In this document: piece after piece, positions 31,348 through 42,617 of the stretch
How positions within the stretch are numbered: position 1 is the stretch's first letter
Layout of the letters: each line of letters begins with the position of its first letter
Assembly: GCA_964017185.1 (NCBI GenBank)
Contig: OZ024872.1
Coordinates: 59,513,817 to 59,577,816, forward strand
Reading direction: 5' to 3'
From: Rugalucina vietnamica
Lineage: Eukaryota; Mollusca; Bivalvia; Lucinida; Lucinidae
Length of the DNA: 64,000 nucleotides
Notes under the pieces: generated by a model
What the model was told of the DNA's origin: nothing
Seen by the model: the letters and a program-made list of their open reading frames with translations, nothing else
Databases searched by the model: none
Position numbers and translations under genes: made by a program

Positions 31348-31582
31348 GAGCCGCCGCATGGGAAAACCAACAATCTGCATAGGCGAAAACAAAGGCGCAG
31401 ATCAGCTTCGCGGTAACCGCGAAGCTGATCAGCGCCTTTGTTTTCGCTTCTCGGATAGTACAATTCCTCTTCTACTTAAATCTAAAATTTCAAGCTTCTA
31501 GCTCTTTTCTGAGCTTGTACAGGTCAGTTTGTGTCAGACCTGGTCGGAAACCCCGAAGACCGGTTTTCTCGCGTCGCGGCTC
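31348..31582 (+). repeat. Foldback MITE, GAGCCGC family, best-preserved copy
   Basis: 235 bp with ends GAGCCGCCGCATGGGAAAAC and TTTTCTCGCGTCGCGGCTC. The core hairpin at about 31380-31447 has CAGCTTCGCGGTAACCGCGA at its centre. Flanked by ATTT at 31344-31347 and 31583-31586. Confidence 0.92.
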
Positions 31583-32244
31583 ATTTGTTTCTTTGAATAC
31601 AGGTAATGGTTTAAGTACTGCTCACAAGGGCCATGGCACAACAAAGTCTATCTTTAGTGGCTGTGCTTTCCATACAATGAAAACGAAGACATGGATAAGC
31701 TGCACGGTTGTTACAAAGCTGATCTCAATATTTATTATACCCCCGACATTTATGCCGACGGATATATAGCTTTTGCTTTTCCGTTTGTCCATTCCTATTT
31801 TTTTTAGTTCGTAGAATTTATGTTAAAGTTTTGGTTAAAGTTTCTCTAGTGGTGTATATCTTATGAACCATTTATCATAAACCATTCATTTTTGGACCAA
31901 AAGGTACCCTTTATGGTTTGCTTTGTTTCCATGAGTTCGGACCCCAGTGCCAATGCTCGGGGTTGGGGGCTAGAGGTCAAAATCTAGGTCACCTCAAAAT
32001 GTGCTGTTTACAGTGTATTTGCTTCTATTCTAAGTCCATACCTTAACAAACAATCATATCTATCTTCTGATACTGAGTCGATCAATTTCTGATCATCACC
32101 TCAGGTGTGGGGTGGGTGGCTAAATTTAGAATTTTATTTAGTTCAAAGATACCCTATATATGCTTTTATTCCATGGCACCAAATCCTGGGTACCATCCCC
32201 AGGGTTGGGGCTAGAGGTAAAAATCTAGGACACATTTATAATAT

Positions 32245-32478
32245 GAGCCGCCGCATGGGAAAACCAACAATCTGCATAGGCGAAAACAAAGGCGCAGATC
32301 AGCTTCGCAGTAACTGCGAAGCTGATTAGCGCCTTTGTTTTCGCTACATGGATAGTACAATTCCTCTACTTTCTAAATCCAAAATTTACAGCCTCTAACC
32401 ATCTCCTGCTACTGTACAGCCCGGTTTGTGTCGGACCTCGTCGGAACCCAAATTGTTGGTTTTCTCATGCGGTTGCTC
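32245..32478 (+). repeat. Foldback MITE, GAGCCGC family
   Basis: Ends GAGCCGCCGCATGGGAAAAC and TTTTCTCATGCGGTTGCTC, core hairpin at about 32278-32343. Flanked by ATAT and ACAT, one mismatch. Confidence 0.88.
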
Positions 32479-32739
32479 ACATGATATATACCATGATAAT
32501 TCTATATCTTGACATCCACAGTCTTGTCAGAAATCATTCATACGTAGTCCATAGGTGCCCTATTAAGGTTCAGACTCTATAGTCGATATGGGGGTGGGGC
32601 ATTAGACTCAAGGGTCCATGCCCAGGGTGTGGTTTGAGGTCAAGATCTAGGACATCTTATATTTTCATTATTATTATAATTGGAGAATGACATGCTATTT
32701 TCCATCTAGTTCTGAGGACCTTGGCCCAGTAATTCGAAG

Positions 32740-33000
32740 GCATCGTGAGTTCCCCAACTTACGACAAACTTAAGATGACCACCTTAAAATTTACGCCATT
32801 GCTTTTCCAGTTACACTAAGCTGTCAGAACTTTTTTCAAATGAAAGGTGCCCTTTTGTAAGATAAGACGTCGCCAAAGTTACGATGCTGTTAAGTTGTCA
32901 TCGTTACTTAAGGTCCTTTTCAGTTTTTCACCATAATCCCTAAGATATACTTAAGTTGTTCGTAAGTTGATCTTAAGCTTAAGATGGCTTTGAGTTACCA
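32740..33000. repeat. Inverted-repeat insertion, about 255 bp
   Basis: Breaks the host phrase GGACCTTGGCCC / CTGACCCTCAA. The left part has CCAACTTACGACAAACTTAA; the right part has TTAAGTTGTTCGTAAGTTGA and CTTAAGCTTAAGAT, so the ends are inverted relative to each other with mismatches. MITE-like; exact borders unclear. Confidence 0.45.
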
Positions 33001-34597
33001 ACCCCTGACCCTCAATGTCTGCTATCAAGTCCTAGATTGAGTATACAAGTCAGCTCTGTATACTGCTCAAAAATGGTGTCATTCTACCAATTCCTCGCAA
33101 AAAAACAGCCTATGGCTATTTATAGCATGTTTCTGTTCCTTTTATTAGCTTGACTGCACAAAGTGCGTAGAGCTACTATTGCAGTCACTCTGGTCGTCTA
33201 TTTTCCCATTCCTGTGCGCATTCCCGTGCGTGTCACACTTGCGTTAAAGTTTTCTAGAAGTCCATGTCTTTACAACCACTCATCAGAAAGTGTTCATACT
33301 AGGACCAAAGATACCCTGTAGGGTTAGCTTGCATTCCATGGCATCGTGCCCCTGTGTCCAGTCCAGGGGGTGGGGCTGGAGGTTAAAATCTAGAACACCT
33401 TCAAAAATGGCTTTTCTGTGGTATATTTTTCTAGAAGTCCATATCTTGACAACCACTCATCAGAAAGCATTGATACTTGGGCCATTGATACCCTGTAGGG
33501 TTGGCTTTCATTCTCTGGGTCCATGCCAGTGGGTGGGGCTAGAGGTTAAAATCTAGAACACCATTAATAATGGCTTTTCTGTGATATAGTATTCTAGAAG
33601 TCTATATCTTGAAAACCTTTTGTCAGAGGGCTTTCACACTCGGACCATAGGTACCCTGTAGGGTTGAGTTTCATCTCATGGCATCGGATCCCTGAGTCTT
33701 ATGCCTGGGGGGTGGGGCTAGAGGTTAAGAACTAGAACATTGTAAAAAATGGATATACTGCTATGTAACTTGTACAAAGAGTTCATATCTTGACAACAAC
33801 TTGTCATAAAGCATTCATAAAACATTCATACTAAATACACTTTAGGTTCTATGACATCGGACCTCTGGGTCGGAGTCAGGGGGTGGGGCTAGAGGTCAAA
33901 ATTATATTGAATATTGAATTTTTTTTTTGTTTTTATTTCTAAATAGAAACAACTTGGGAAGATGGTTGGTCATTCATCTTTCAGCTTTGTGACATTGACT
34001 TGTGTGTCATGACTGTAAGATTGGATTGACCTACTTTCCATGGTCCAGTGATTTTGTCATATCTTGACGCTCAATTAGTATATTTTCGTACTTCTTTCAG
34101 ATGTTGCGTGAGTATGACCAGACCTTTGACCCCAATATACTTATAGGTCATTGTGACCTAATTTCACGGTTCAGTGATTTTGCCTTATATCTTGACACTC
34201 AATTGAATATATTTTCATACTTTCAGATTATGAGTATGACCAGACCTTTGACCCCAATATACTTGTAGGTCACTGTGACCTAATTTCACGGTTCAGTGAT
34301 TTTGCCTTATATCTTGGAACTCAAGTGGTATATTTTTACCTCCCACAAAAACAAAGTTTTAAGGGGGGTATACTGTTTTCACATCCGTCCGTCCGTGTCT
34401 CGATCAGTCCGTAACACTTTGTTTCCTTAATATCTTGAAGCCCATAGGCCAGAATTTTATGAAACCTTGCACACACATACATATTGATGGGACAAATATT
34501 ATGATAAAACATAAGGGGCTAGGGGCCAGTTCTGTGAGAGTTATTTCCTTTGTAATTCTCAATGGCTGTGTTTATATGCATATGTATAGTGCCTTCA

Positions 34598-36060
34598 TGG
34601 GCCGATCAACTCCTACCACAGTTTTCCATGAATAACTGAAACTTTACAAATACAATGGAGACATGTTTGACATTTGCATGAAGTAGTTTGATAGTGAAAA
34701 AATAATTTTTGACAAAATTACAACTGAGAGAACATAGACAATTTTTCATGAGCATTTTCTATTACAGGGGATGTGCATGTGCTATGGTAGTGCCTATACG
34801 GGCCGATCAACTCCTACCACAGTTTTTGCTGGAGCCATTTGATACTTTGCCATCACGATACAGACACACTGGACATGTGCTTGAAGAAATATTATTTTGG
34901 AAAAATAATTTTTAACAAATTTGCAGCTTTGTGAACTTAGACAATTTTTGTGCATTGTTTCCAGCATTGGTTCCATGGTAGTGCCTATACGGGCCGATCA
35001 ACTCCTACCACAGTTTTTGCTGGAGCCATTTAATACTTTGCCATCACAATACAGACACACTGGACATGTGCATGAAGAAATATTATTTTGGAAAAATAAT
35101 TTTTAACAAATTTGCAGCTTTGTGAACTTAGACAATTTTTGTGCATTGTTTCCAGCATGGGTTCCATGGTAGTGCCTATACGGGCCGATCAGCTCCTACC
35201 ACAGTTTTTGCTGGAGCCATTTGATACTTTGCCATCACGATACAGACACACTGGACATGTGCTTGAAGAAATATTATTTTGGAAAAATAATTTTTAACAA
35301 ATTTGCAGCTTTGTGAACTTAGACAATTTTTGTGCATTGTTTTCAACATGGGTTCCATGGTAGTGCCTGTACGGGCCGATCAGCTTCTACCACAGTTTTT
35401 GCTGGATCCATTTGACACTTTGACTTCACAATACAGACACATTGGACATGTGCATGAAGAAATATTATTTTGGAAAAATAATTTTAACAAATTTGCAGCT
35501 TTGTGAGCATAGACACTTTTTGTGCATTGTTTTCAACATGGGTTCCATGGTAGTGTAGATATGGGCCGATCAACTCCTACCACAGTTTCTGCTGGAGCCA
35601 TTTGATAGTTTGACTTCACAATACAGACACATTGGACATGTGCATGAAGAAATATTATTTTGAATGAAATATTTTTGACAAAATTGCAGCTGTTTTAACT
35701 TGGACAACATAGACAGTTTTTATGAGCATTTGCTATGGTATATGCCATTTGCTTATACGGGCCGATCAACTCCTACCACAGTTTTTGCTGGAGCTATTTG
35801 ACACTTTGCCTTCACAATACAGATACACTGGACATGTGCGTGAAGAAATATTATTTTGTAAAAAAAATATTTTTGACAGAATTTCAGCTGTTTGAACTTG
35901 GACAATTTTTTGTGCAAATTTTCAACATTTATTCTAAGGTGTGCAGATACGGGCCGATCAACTCCTACCACAGCTTTTGATGTAGAGATCTGATACTTTA
36001 CCTTCACAATAAAGACATGTTAGACATTTGCATGAAGAAGTTTCATTGTGACAAAATAAT
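34598..36060 (+). repeat. 191-bp tandem array, eight units
   Basis: GGGCCGATCAACTCCTACCA recurs at about 34598, 34799, 34991, 35182, 35373, 35564, 35757 and 35949, with spacing of 191-193 except the first (about 201). The three central units are nearly identical. Noncoding despite small open frames in register with the repeat. Confidence 0.85.
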
Positions 36061-36306
36061 TTTTGACGAAATGGCAGCTTTGTGAACTTAAACAATTTTT
36101 GTGCATGTTTTCAACATTGGCATGCTTGTAAAGGGTCCAGTTCTTTTAGAGCTATTGCCCTTAACTCCTCTGACAGTTTGCACAGGAACATTTTGATACT
36201 TTGTATACACAATGGGGAGACACTTAATATCAGCATGAAGGTTAGGAACAGGGTCCAGTTACTGCCCTTTGTAATTCTGCCGTTTGCTAGCTACTATGTA
36301 TTTTAT

Positions 36307-38414
36307 TAGCTCACCTGAGCCGAAGGCTCACAAGGTGAGCTTATAGGATGGCCATGATCCTCCGTCTGTCGTCCGTCGTCAACAATTTCAAAGATCTTCT
36401 TCTCTGAAACCGCTTGGCGACCTAGTTGAAATTTTATGTGGAGCCTCCTTGGGTAGTGGCATTTCAAGTTTGATCGCGAAATGCAGGTCACATGACCAAG
36501 ATGGCCGCCACGCCCATATATGGTAAAAACCGCTCAAAAATCTTCTTCTCCAGAACCGGTGGGCTGATTTCCATGAAACTTGGTATGTAGCGTCGGGGAC
36601 TTCAGCCCATCATAGTTTGGTAAAATGATGACCTTTGGATGACCTTGACCTATTTTACAGCAAGATCAAATTTGGAAACATAGGCTTTTACATGGGAAAA
36701 AGTGAAAACTAGGGATTTTTTGAAAACTATTGCAGCCTGAGGCCTGAAAAGTGGTAGATGCAAACAACTAATGGATTAGATGAAGATATGTGATTACTTT
36801 AGGTCAAGGTCATCTCTTGACCTTGGCCAGTCTGTCGTCCATACACACTTTTCAAAGATCTTCTTCTCTGAAACTGCTTGGCCAATCAAAGTGAAATTTT
36901 ATGTGGAGCATCCGTGGGTAGGGGATACGAAAGTTTGATTGCAAAATCCAGGTCACATGACTAAGATGGCCGCCACGCCCATATATGGTAAAAACCTTTC
37001 AAAAATCTTCTTCTCCAGAACCGGATGGCCGATTTCCACGAAACTTGGTATGAAGCATCGGCGACTTCAGCCCATCATAGTTTGATAAAATGATGACCCT
37101 TGGATGACCTTGACCTATTTTATGGCAAGGTCAAATTTGGAAACATAGGCTTTTACATGGGAAAAAGTGAAAACTATAGATTTTTTGAAAACTATTGCAG
37201 CCTGAGGCCTGAAAAATGGTAGATGCAAACAACTAATGGAGTAGATGAAGATATGTGATTAATTTAGGTCAAGGTCATCTCTTGACCTTGGCCAGTCTGT
37301 CATCCATACACACTTTTCAAAGATCTTCTTCTCTGAAACTGCTTGGCCAATCAAAGTGAAATTTTATGTGGAGCATCCATGGGTAGGGGAGACGAAAGTT
37401 TGATTGCGAAATCCAGGTCACATGACCAAGATGGCTGCCACGCCCATATATGGTAAAAACCACTCAAAAATCTTCTCCAGAACCGGCTGGCAGATTTTCA
37501 TGAAACTTGTTATGTAGCATTTGGGACTCCAGCCCATCATAATTTGATCAAATGATGACCATAGGATGACCTTGACCTATTTTACGGCAATGTCAATTTT
37601 GGAAACATAGGCTTTTACATGGGAAAAAGTGAAAACTATGGATTTTTTGAAAACTATTGCAGCCTGAGGCCTGAAAAATGGTAGATGCAAACAACCAATG
37701 GAGTAGATGAAGGTATGTGATTAATTTAGGTCAAGGTCATCTCTTGACCTTGGCCAGTCTGTCGTCCATACACACTTTTCAAAGATCTTCTCTGAAACTG
37801 CTTGGCCAATCAAAGTGAAATTTTATGTGGAGCGTCCATGGGTAGGGGGAACAATGTGCGATCGTGAAATTCGGGTCACATGACCAAGATGGCCGCCATG
37901 CCCAACTATGGTAAAATCCACTCAAAAATCTTCTTCTCCAGAACCGGCTGGCCGATTTACGCGAAACTTGATATGTAGCATTTGGTACTCCAGCCCATCA
38001 CAGTTTGTTGAAATGATGACCCTTGGATGACCTTGACCTATTTTACGGCAAGGTCAAATTTGGAAACATAGGCTTTTACATGGGAAAAGGCGAAAACAAT
38101 GGATATTTTGGAAACTGTTGCAGCCTGAGACCTGAAAGTTGCTAGATGCAGACAACTGATGGAGTCAATGAAGGTAAGTAATTAATGAAGGCCAAGGTCA
38201 TTTGTTGACCTTGACCCAAGGTCATTTAAATATCAAAATTGAAATTATGGTTTTCTCAGAAATCACTGGGCGCAGCCTGAGACCTGAAACTTTGCAGATG
38301 CAGACACCTTGTGAAGTCAATAAAGGTGTGTGAGTATTCAAGGTCAAGGTCATTTCATGATGACTTAATACTCCAAGATCAGGCTTCAGGTGAGCGTTCC
38401 CAGGACCAATGGTC
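36307..38414 (+). mobile_element. Third-level helitron-like element, four units
   Basis: Left end AGCTCACCTGAGCCGAAGGC; right end TTCAGGTGAGC plus hairpin AGGACCAATGGTCCT and CTCTGGT. Units at about 36488, 36953, 37418 and 37876 (spacing 465, 465, 458), of the same subfamily as 18595-20750. Confidence 0.8.
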
Positions 38415-38873
38415 CTCTGGTTTCAGATACAGCTGACAATCTGTTTTTTTTGACTGACTTTTACTTTGTTGGGGTATCTAATAAGCCTTGCTTATTGCCA
38501 ATTCTTGTTTCATACTTCTTTCAGATTATGAGTGAGTATGACCCGACCTTTGACCCCAATATATCTAGGTCACTGTGACCTTATTACACGGTTCAGTGAT
38601 TTTGCTTTTTATCTCGTTTCTGAATTCTTCTTTCAGTTTATGGTATGACCAAACCTTTGACCCCAACATACTTAAAGGTCACTGTGACCTAATTTCACAG
38701 TTCAGTGATTTTGCCTTATATTTCTGCATTCATTTGGTATATTTACACACTTCTTTCAGATTATGAGTGAGTATGACCAGACCTTTGACCCCAATATACT
38801 TATAGGTCACTGCGACCAATTTCACAGTTCAGTGATTTTGCCTTATATCTCGGCACTCAATTGGTATATTTTT

Positions 38874-40861
38874 AGCTCACCTGAGCCGAAGGCTCAAAGG
38901 TGAGCTTAAAGTATAGTAGTCGAGCCGGCGTCCGTGCGTCGGTCCGTGCGTGCGGCATTCACTTTTTCAAACTTGAATATCTCTAAGACAACAAGGCCAA
39001 TCGCAATCAAATTTTATCTAAAGCATGATTGAGGAGGGGGAAAGGTTGCATTAGGTTTTGGGCCAGGTCGGATCAGAACTCTGGTTTCCATGGCAACAGA
39101 TAGCTCCCATTGAGTTATAATGGGGAAAATGTTGTGGCCACTCTAGCAACTTCATTTTTGATTGGATCTTCTTCATTCTTGTAGGTAACAAGGACAACCA
39201 CAACATCTAGGATGAGTTTGAATTTCGGCTAGGTTCGACCTCAGATTCCGGAGTTAGCTGCCCTTGAGCGTCTGGAAAAATCCCCATAGACTTATAATGG
39301 GAAAATGTTGTGGCCACTCTAGCACCATTATTTTTCAGTGGATCTTCTTCATTCTTGCAGGTAGCAAGGACAACTTTAATATCTCAAATGGGTTCAAATT
39401 TCAGCTAGATCCGACCTCTGACTGTGAAGTTAGCTGCCCTTGAGTGTTTGAAAAATCATTATTTTGTGTTGTGGCCACTCTAGCGCCTTCAGTTTTGATC
39501 GGATCTTCTTCATACTTGGAAGTACCAAGGATTGCCATAACATCTCGGATGAGATCAAATTTCAGCCACGTCCAACCCCGTAATGGCAGAGTTTCTGCCT
39601 TTAGTGTTGTGGCCACTCTAGCGCCTTTTTTTATTCGGATATTCCTTATTCTTGGAAGTATCAAGGACATCCATATCATCTCGGATGAGTCTGAATTTCG
39701 ACCAGATCCGACCTCTGACTGCAGAGTTATCTGCCCTTGAGTGTTTGAAAATCAATATTTTGTGTTGTGGCCACTCTAGCATCTTTGTTTTTCAGTGGAT
39801 CTTCTTCATTCTTGCAGGTAACAAGGATAACTACAATATCTCAGATGAGTTCGAATTTCGACCAGATCTGACCTCTGACTGCGGAGTTATCTGCCCTTGA
39901 GTGTTTGAAAAATCAATATTTTGTGTTGTGGCCACTCTAGCGCCTTCAATTTTGATCGGATCTTCTTCGTACTTAGAAGTAAGAAGGATAGCCATAACAT
40001 CTTGGGTGAGTTCCAATTTCAGCCAGATCTAACCCTTGACTGCAGAGTTATCTGCCCTTGACGCTGAAAAATCAATATTTAGTGTTGTGGCCACTCTAGC
40101 GCCTTCAATTTTGATCGGCTCTTCTTCATACTTAGAAGTAAGAAGGATAGCCATAACATCTTGGGTGAGTTCCAATTTCAGCCAGATCTGACCCTTGACT
40201 GCAGAGTTATCTGCCCTTGACGCTGAAAAATCAATATTTAGTGTTGTGGCCACTCTAGTGCCTTCATTTTTATTCGGATCTTCTTTACTATTGGAAGTAA
40301 CAAAGACGTCCATAATATCTTGGATGAGTTCGAATTTCGACCAGATCCGACCTCTGACTGCGGAGTTATCTGCCCTTGAGTGTTTGAAAAATCAATATTT
40401 TGTGTTGTGGCCACTCTAGCATCTTTGTTTTTCAGTGGATCTTCTTCATTCTTGCAGGTAACAAGAATAACTACAATATCTCGGATGAGTTAGACTTTCG
40501 GCCAGATCCGACCTCTGACTGCGGTGTTAGCTGCCCTTTAGTGTTTGAAAAATCAATATTTTGTATTGTGGCCACTCTAGCGCCTTCAATTTTGATCGGA
40601 TCTTCTTCATTCTTGGAAGAAACAAGGATAACTGTAACATCTTGGATGAGTTAAAATTTGAGCCAGATTCGACCCTGGACTGCGGAGTTACCTGCCCTTC
40701 AATGTTTGAAAAATCAATTTTTAGTGTTGTGGCCACTCCATCATCTTCAATTTTGATCAGAGATCTTCAAAAAACACAGACAAAAAAAAACACTTAAATT
40801 TGTCCAGTGACTGTACTTGTTGACTCTCAGGTGAGCGATCGTTGCCCTTGGGCTACTTGTC
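38874..40861 (+). mobile_element. Second-level helitron-like element with a 158-bp array
   Basis: Left end AGCTCACCTGAGCCGAAGGC; right end GACTCTCAGGTGAGCGATCG, hairpin GCCCTTGGGC, CTACTTGT. It interrupts the 120-bp repeat phrase GGTATATTTT / CACACTTCTTTCAG without an obvious target duplication, since the empty phrase is seen intact nearby. Confidence 0.75.
39131..40760 (+). repeat. 158-bp tandem array, about eleven units
   Basis: TTGTGGCCACTCTAGC recurs about every 137-179 bp from 39132 to 40726, most often 157-163. Each unit includes GATCGGATCTTCTTC and CAGAGTTATCTGCCCTTGA. Confidence 0.85.
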
Positions 40862-41541
40862 ACACTTCTTTCAGATTGTGAGTGAGTATGACCAGACCTT
40901 TGACCCCAATATACTTATAGGTCATTGTGACCTTATTTTACAGTTCACTGATTTTGCCTTATATCTCGGCTCTCAATTGGTATTTGAACATATTTCTTTC
41001 ACAGAATGTTTGTGTATGACAAGACCTTTGACCCTAGACTGTGACCTAATTTCACAATTCAGTGATTTTACCTTTTATCTTGACACTCAGTTGATACAGT
41101 TTCATACTTCTTTCAGATTATGAATGAATATGATGAGACCTTTGGCCCAAACATACAAAAATTAGGTCAATATGACCTAATTTCATGGGTCGGTGATTTT
41201 GCTTTATAACACTATGGGTATACGATCATATTTCTTTCACATTATGAGTGAGTATGACTAGACCTTTGACCCTAAAGTACTTATAGGTGAATGTGACCTT
41301 ATTTCACGGTTCAGTGATTTTGCCTTCTATCCCGACACTCACTTGGTATATGAACATACTTCTTTCACAATATGAGTGAGACCTTAAAACCTTAGTTAGT
41401 TATAGTCATGGTTCAGTGATTTTGCCTTATAGCATCAAGGCAAAAAGGTGTATGAGCATAATGCTCATGCTTTGGGTTACAGGTGGACTTTGGCCTTATG
41501 GAAGCAGTTGATCACGCTGTCCTGCGACAGCTCTTAAAAAT

Positions 41542-41775
41542 GAGCCTGTGCGTGAGAAAACAAACAACTTGAGTTTCGACCAGGTCCGATAAAAACCGGT
41601 CTGTACAGTCACAGAAGAAGGCTTAAAGCTTGAAATTCCAGATTTACAAAGAAGAAGGATTGTACTATTCATGCAGCGAAAACAAAGGCGCTGATCAGCT
41701 TTGCAGTTACTGCGAAGCTGATCTGTGCCTTTGTTTTTACCTATGCAGATGGTTGGTTTTCCCATGCAGCGGCAC
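41542..41775 (-). repeat. Foldback MITE, GAGCCGC family
   Basis: Ends GAGCCTGTGCGTGAGAAAAC and CCCATGCAGCGGCAC, core hairpin at about 41677-41745. Flanked by AAAT at 41538-41541 and 41776-41779. It lies directly against the right end of the 33146-41536 element. Confidence 0.88.
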
Positions 41776-42031
41776 AAATGTGAAAAATTAAATTTGCTCT
41801 TTAGTACAAAGTAAGATTGGAAAGTATAGAAGTTGATTCAAGAAGTATTAAATTATACATAACATCAGTATTTATGGAGGACCATATGGCAAACTGGCAT
41901 TTATACCATCTGTTTTATCCTTCTAAGATACAGAGAGTATTATTATTATTAAATTTATACTCCCGGCCTGATACTCTAAGGCAGGAACGAATAGGACAAT
42001 ATGTTCTTGTATCATTATGTTTTCCTCTCAG

Positions 42032-42137
42032 CCTGTAGATGAACTAGTCAAGTTGGTGAAAAGATGTAAAGAACTGAAAATGGGGGAATTAGCCGATGGT
42101 TATATTGCGAGAGAAGCTGGAAATCTCGCTATGTTTG
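42032..42137 (+). CDS. LRPPRC-like: LRPPRC-like gene, exon D
   Basis: 106 bp: acceptor TTTTCCTCTCAG, 35 codons, and one base of the next codon before donor GTAAGA. The peptide starts PVDELVKLVKRCKELKMGEL. Human LRPPRC has PVEKLTDYCKKLKEVQM at the corresponding place, which is the clearest single match in the window. The last base G combines with AT of exon E to make Asp. Confidence 0.85.
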
Positions 42138-42617
42138 GTAAGACTATTAACCCAAATCTGACAAATGGATTCTCCCATCATTATCAATTGGATGAGTCCA
42201 CTTTCATTTTTAGGGGTGTAAGGAGTTATTTGTATTTTTTATCTCATTTTTCAATTAAATTTCTCTGTGTGAACAGAATAGCCTACGATGAGATGCCTAT
42301 GTCCATAAAAAGGATGTCAGGCTTATAAAATTGTGACGTTCTCTGAGATTTTTGGTCTTGTGGACGTCATGAAACTACATGCAACATTAATTGGATTTTT
42401 GGGCACACATTCTTTAGTTTCAAAACGCCGCCTATTATGATAGGTTGGATATTTCTAGCAAGACCTTCGCAATTTCCAATTCTATAATATTTAGACAACA
42501 TTCACTGTGAATGACAACAGAACAGGATACTTGTGTTACAAACGATTTTCCAAGGCCAATTATTAGCTCACCTGAGCCGTAAGCAACGTCAGTGCAATCC
42601 TATTAATTCATGTTTTT
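42138..42617. other. Intron start with a degraded repeat and a broken element end
   Basis: About 42165-42350 is similar to 27830-28140. At 42565 a stray AGCTCACCTGAGCC end begins and breaks off after a few bases, 50 bp before a full element starts. Confidence 0.45.

Larger units (their letters stand above)
31739..33142 (+). mobile_element. Tandem-cored element, CCCCCGACATTTATGCC family, with insertions
   Basis: Starts CCCCCGACATTTATGCCGAC and has the family's repeats (CTCTAGTGGTGTATATC, GGGGCTAGAGGTCAA-like). It is interrupted by a MITE at 32245-32478 and by another inverted-repeat insertion at about 32740-33000. It ends near 33140, where the next element begins. Confidence 0.6.
34338..38504 (+). 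mobile_element. Second-level element with a 191-bp tandem array, itself interrupted
   Basis: Begins ACCTCCCACAAAAACAAAG within the 120-bp repeat phrase GGTATATTTT, followed by (CCGTCCGT)n. It ends with AATAAGCCTTGCTTATT (a hairpin with 7-bp arms) and GCCAATTCTTGT, after which the host phrase CATACTTCTTTCAG returns. It is interrupted by the element at 36307-38414. Confidence 0.6.
33146..41536 (+). mobile_element. Outer helitron-like element of a nested stack
   Basis: The left end TTAGCTTGACTGCACAAAGT and TAGAGCTACTATTGCAGTC matches the start of the smaller element at 47075-48176. The right end GCAGTTGATCACGCTGTCC plus TGCGACAGCTCTTA matches that element's end, hairpin GCTGTC/GACAGC included. 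The left repeats (33250-33900) are roughly 160-180-bp units. The right repeats are roughly 120-bp units with GAGTATGACCAGACCTTTGA and CAGTGATTTTGCCTTATAT. These 120-bp units stop at 34338, resume at 38505-38872 and resume again at 40862-41500, because two other elements are inserted. Confidence 0.65.

Noticed and set aside
31307..31501. Small protein with the motif GADQLRGNREADQ and its many relatives in the window
   Set aside because: Translation of the MITE core hairpin; it appears in any orientation and frame that crosses the MITE.
34435..36060. Chain of 60-68-codon frames with repeated peptide RADQLLPQFLLEPFD
   Set aside because: They follow the 191-bp satellite unit, which happens to leave a frame open; no start context or splicing support.
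34598..36060. CRISPR-like regular array
   Set aside because: The genome is eukaryotic; repeat and spacer lengths do not fit, and whole units are conserved rather than short repeats with unique spacers.
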